The position numbers were made by a program, and so were the translations under genes. A stretch of 35,841 nucleotides of DNA from 2-12-FULL-42-15 sp964196565 (GTDB lineage Bacteria > Pseudomonadota > Gammaproteobacteria > Coxiellales > Coxiellaceae), in NCBI GenBank assembly GCA_964196565.1, contig CAXMUH010000018.1, positions 1 through 35,841 of the forward strand. The letters are read 5' to 3'. Positions 33,061 to 35,841 of the stretch are shown in pieces. Under the pieces are notes generated by a model. That model made no database searches. It was given only the letters and a program-made list of their open reading frames with translations, and was not told the origin of the DNA. Position 1 is the first letter of the stretch. Every line of letters begins with the position of its first letter.

Positions 33061-34320
33061 TTAACTGTGTGCAGTTTCTTTCAGTTTGAATTTTACGATA
33101 TATAATCCAGCCGCCATGGCAACACTAATAACAACAAATGCATATTGATAACTGATAAGATTATTTGATCCCTGTGATTGCCAGCCGATTATCAAACCAA
33201 TTAAAAGTTGTGCTAATCCGCCCCCTAAAATCGCGGCCATATTAACTAAACCGGATGCGCTACCAAATAATTTTGCGTCAACTAAGTCTCGCACCACACA
33301 AAAAGTAAGTGCTTGGATTGACGCCATAAAACCTAATCCAAATAAACTTACCCCAACAATCCACGGAGGAAATTTTGGCGCAAAACAAAACACAATCGAT
33401 GCAATTAACCCAATGGTAAAACAAATTAACATTGGTTTTTTTCGGCTATTTAATTTTAAAGAAAACCATCCAATCAGCGGGCTGCCAATACCAACCCCCA
33501 ACCAAAATAAACTACAAAATTTAGCAGCATTCACATTCGTCCATTGATAGGCTGCCATTAAATAAGGCACTCCCCACAAAGCGCCGATTGCGCCAACGGT
33601 ACTCCAACACAACAGTCCAACCAAGGCGATATAAAATACCTGAATGTTTTTCAATGTGCTTATTAATCGTGCCCATTCGTTTGATTTGATGCTCGGTGAA
33701 TTATGGTTTTCTTTTGAAGAAATATTATCTTTAATCACTAACCAAAATATTAATGCTAATAAAAAAGTAAGTGTTGCAACCACCAGCATCGTTTGACGCC
33801 AACCGTAATGATTGACAGCTATTGCCAGAGGAGCTAGCGCAAACAGAGAACCAATGCATGAACCAAACTGTATCATCCCAGCCATAAGAGAAAAATATTT
33901 ATAAGGGAACCAATTTGATACTAAAACCAATGCACTTAAAAATGCAGCGGCAGAACCCGCGCCGATTAACAAGCGTCCAATGCCCGCCCATATAAACACA
34001 TGCGCACTGGCAAATAACAACACCCCCGATGCGCTGATTAATGCAGACAGGCTCATGATTTTCCTTGGGCCCAATCGATCCAATAACAAACCTGCGGGTA
34101 TTTGCATCAGCGTATAAGAGTAGTAGAAACATGCGCCTAGCAAGCCCAGTTCTGCAGAGCCAATGGAAAAGTCTGCACGCAATTGTTGTGTCATCACACT
34201 CGGTGAAACCTGAATAAAATAATCATATAAATAAAAAAATAGCGCTAATATGAATATAAAATATGCATAGCTATAACTTTTTAAAGCACCGCTTACTTTT
34301 TCATTCATAAAAGGAATCAC
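33061..34320 (-). CDS. Major facilitator superfamily transporter
   Basis: A 12-helix MFS permease of about 415-419 residues. Helix 1 contains YDYFIQVSPSVM, and the loop between helices 2 and 3 has motif A as GLLLDRLGPRKIM. A cytoplasmic mid-loop (KDNISSKENHNSPSIKSNEW) separates the halves. Many similar proteins occur in Legionella and Coxiella; the substrate cannot be inferred. The GTG at 34318-34320 overlaps the parB stop (GTGA). An ATG at 34306-34308 is the alternative and neither has a Shine-Dalgarno, so coupling to parB is likely. Confidence 0.88.
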   Translation of the reverse strand: MIPFMNEKVSGALKSYSYAYFIFILALFFYLYDYFIQVSPSVMTQQLRADFSIGSAELGLLGACFYYSYTLMQIPAGLLLDRLGPRKIMSLSALISASGVLLFASAHVFIWAGIGRLLIGAGSAAAFLSALVLVSNWFPYKYFSLMAGMIQFGSCIGSLFALAPLAIAVNHYGWRQTMLVVATLTFLLALIFWLVIKDNISSKENHNSPSIKSNEWARLISTLKNIQVFYIALVGLLCWSTVGAIGALWGVPYLMAAYQWTNVNAAKFCSLFWLGVGIGSPLIGWFSLKLNSRKKPMLICFTIGLIASIVFCFAPKFPPWIVGVSLFGLGFMASIQALTFCVVRDLVDAKLFGSASGLVNMAAILGGGLAQLLIGLIIGWQSQGSNNLISYQYAFVVISVAMAAGLYIVKFKLKETAHS

Positions 34321-35183
34321 TGGATATGTTGCAAGATGTCGTCCAGCTGATCAACGGAATCATAATGAATAATCAGCTTTCCGCGACCTTTCGCGCTCTG
34401 CTTAATTGAAACCGGCGTTTTTAATCGCGTGGACAAATTTTCTTGCAGGCGCTGCACATCTGAATTTTCCACTGTTGGTCGAGGCGTACTGCTTTGCTTT
34501 TGATTTTGCAGTTTACGAATCATCTCCTCAGTTTCTCTAACCGAGAGTGATCGCGCCACAGTGGCATTCGCCACAGCATTCTGCTGCTCGCAGTCTAGCG
34601 TCAATAATGCGCGCGCATGCCCCATGTCCAACAACCCTTGCTCCACCATGGAGCGAACATCTGGATGTAATTTTAATAGGCGTAAAATATTGGTAACGCT
34701 GGCTCGTGATTTTCCAACGGCCGTCGCCACTTCTTGATGCGTCATCTTAAATTCTTCAATCAAGCGCATTAAGGCATAGGCTTCGTCCATTACATTTAAA
34801 TCTTGACGCTGAATATTTTCAATCAACGACATCGCCAATGCCGATTCATCATTAATATTGCGAATAACAACCGGCACTTCTTTTAACTCAACCATTTGTG
34901 CCGCACGCCAACGCCGCTCACCAGCAATGATTTCATACCCATCCGCTATCTTGCGCACCACAATCGGCTGAATAATACCCTGCGAGCGAATTGAGTTTGC
35001 AAGTTCTTCCAAGCGTTCCGCATTCATTTTGCGTCGTGGCTGATATTTTCCAGGTTGAATCGCATTAATCGGCAGCTTAGTTAACTCTGTTTCTAACGAC
35101 CTTGGAACTGCAACAGCACTACCACTTAATAGTTCGGCTACTCCCATTTCACTTAAGCCTTTACCGAGTCCGCGTTTTTTCAT
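34317..35183 (-). CDS. parB: Chromosome-partitioning protein ParB
   Basis: ParB is a CTP-dependent clamp that loads at parS sites near the origin and, with ParA, segregates the chromosome. The N-terminal ParA-interaction segment is MKKRGLGKGLSEM. The CTP-binding domain has IQPGKYQPRR, GERRWRA (88-94) and ENIQRQDLN (122-130). A helix-turn-helix follows (MTHQEVATAVGKSRASVTN), then a C-terminal dimer domain. At 288 residues it is complete. It follows parA by 10 bases. I saw no parS consensus (TGTTTCACGTGAAACA) in the window. Confidence 0.97.
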   Translation of the reverse strand: MKKRGLGKGLSEMGVAELLSGSAVAVPRSLETELTKLPINAIQPGKYQPRRKMNAERLEELANSIRSQGIIQPIVVRKIADGYEIIAGERRWRAAQMVELKEVPVVIRNINDESALAMSLIENIQRQDLNVMDEAYALMRLIEEFKMTHQEVATAVGKSRASVTNILRLLKLHPDVRSMVEQGLLDMGHARALLTLDCEQQNAVANATVARSLSVRETEEMIRKLQNQKQSSTPRPTVENSDVQRLQENLSTRLKTPVSIKQSAKGRGKLIIHYDSVDQLDDILQHIQ

Positions 35184-35193
35184 GCTTTTTCCT

Positions 35194-35841
35194 CTATGCT
35201 ATTTCAGCCACTGATTGGTCTGCTTTTACCTCACCTGTGGTTTCGCGCTGCAAAATTTCCCCGGCTAATGCTAAATAAGCAGCAGCACCCTGTGAGTTTT
35301 TGTCATAAAACATAACCGGGGTTCCATGACTCGGCGCCTCTGCTAGCCGCACATTGCGTGGGATAACGGTTTGATAAACTTTATCCCCAAAATGATTAAT
35401 CAGCTGCTCTGAGACTTCAATGGTTAAGCGATTACGGCCGTCATACATTGTGCGTAATAAGCCCTCAATTTTCAGCTCTGCATTTGCAGCCAAACGGATT
35501 TTTTCGATGCTGTTTAATAAACTGGTTAAACCTTCCAGCGCATAATATTCACACTGAACCGGAACAATCACACTGTTAGAGGCGACTAAAGCATTTACCG
35601 TCAGCATATTCAATGAAGGCGGGCAATCAATCAGAATAATGTCATACTCATCTTGGATTGAGTCAAGCAGGGTGTGTAAATGTTGTTCGCGCCGCTCGTT
35701 ACTCAACAAGCGTACTTCAGCGATGGTTAAATTGCCATTGGATGCTAACAAGTCAAAATGCTAAGTGGTACTGACAATCGCATCCTTCACTTCAACTTCT
35801 TGTAATAACACTTAATTTATTGAGCAGGATAGGCTTTTCTT
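35194..35841 (-). pseudogene. parA: ParA partition ATPase, interrupted by two in-frame stops, cut by window edge
   Basis: The open part (TTG at 35749-35751 to 35194) encodes the C-terminal 185 residues of ParA/Soj. It includes SNGNLTIAEVRLL, the Walker-B region IILIDCPPSLNMLTVNAL, and VIPRNVRLAEAPSHG. The same frame upstream still reads as ParA (VLLQEVEVKDAIVSTT, stop, HFDLLASNG) but holds TAG at 35761-35763 and TAA at 35812-35814. No frameshift is seen. The Walker A motif would lie beyond the window. Either the gene is broken, or the terminal bases carry sequence errors, or the downstream part is expressed alone, which would lack ATP binding. Its position before parB is the normal one. Confidence 0.75.

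Noticed and set aside
1..35841. tRNA, rRNA, transposase and parS sites
   Set aside because: None could be recognised by reading. A tRNAscan/Infernal run and a parS motif search would settle this.

Overview
The window is 35.8 kb of AT-rich gammaproteobacterial chromosome. Gene content and order suggest a host-associated member of the Legionellales (Legionella/Coxiella-like). The reasons are CsrA, a PPP-type phosphatase resembling Legionella Wip effectors, a tandem U-box protein resembling LubX, a FAAL-acyltransferase fusion, and the near-origin block parA-parB ... atpIBEFHAGDC-glmU. The genus cannot be fixed from sequence reading alone.

Layout. 0-3.5 kb: a small membrane protein, a VapBC toxin-antitoxin pair, and a DUF47 - cytidine deaminase - purine nucleoside phosphorylase operon, all on the minus strand. 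3.5-9.3 kb: an exported PEBP-like protein, an HPF ribosome-hibernation factor with a cold-shock domain, an unknown 427-aa protein, RsmE, an exported HAD phosphatase and a Wip-like phosphatase. 9.5-13.4 kb (plus strand): prlC-rpiA, csrA and a small basic unknown protein. 13.4-17.7 kb is the accessory part: a 163-bp hairpin repeat, a candidate small RNA with its own promoter and terminator, a mosaic palindromic repeat, a tandem U-box protein, and two paralogous exported proteins of unknown family (one a lipoprotein). 17.7-26.3 kb (minus strand): glmU and the complete F1Fo ATP synthase operon. 26.4-28.7 kb (plus): an O-antigen-ligase-like protein and a GT9 glycosyltransferase. 28.7-35.8 kb (minus): a UMF1 transporter, an ACP-FAAL-PlsC fusion, an MFS transporter, parB, and a parA that carries two in-frame stops at the window edge.

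How the parts may work together. The housekeeping blocks (ATP synthase, GlmU, ParB, RsmE, RpiA, PrlC) are conventional. The most interesting stretch is 12.4-17.5 kb. Here csrA is followed by a candidate sRNA containing two CAAGGA motifs. The two paralogous secreted-protein genes each have a Shine-Dalgarno AGGAGG in the loop of a GAGCA/TGCTC hairpin that abuts the start codon, which is the classic layout of a CsrA-repressed leader. Both also share an unusual promoter core. This suggests, as inference, a local CsrA-controlled set of exported or host-directed proteins.

Three related palindromic elements (near 6.3, 14.1 and 33.0 kb) show compensatory changes in their stems and form an interspersed repeat family. 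One of them supplies the C-terminal codons and stop of the unknown gene at 5.0-6.3 kb. No tRNA, rRNA, CRISPR array, transposase or secretion-system gene was recognised.
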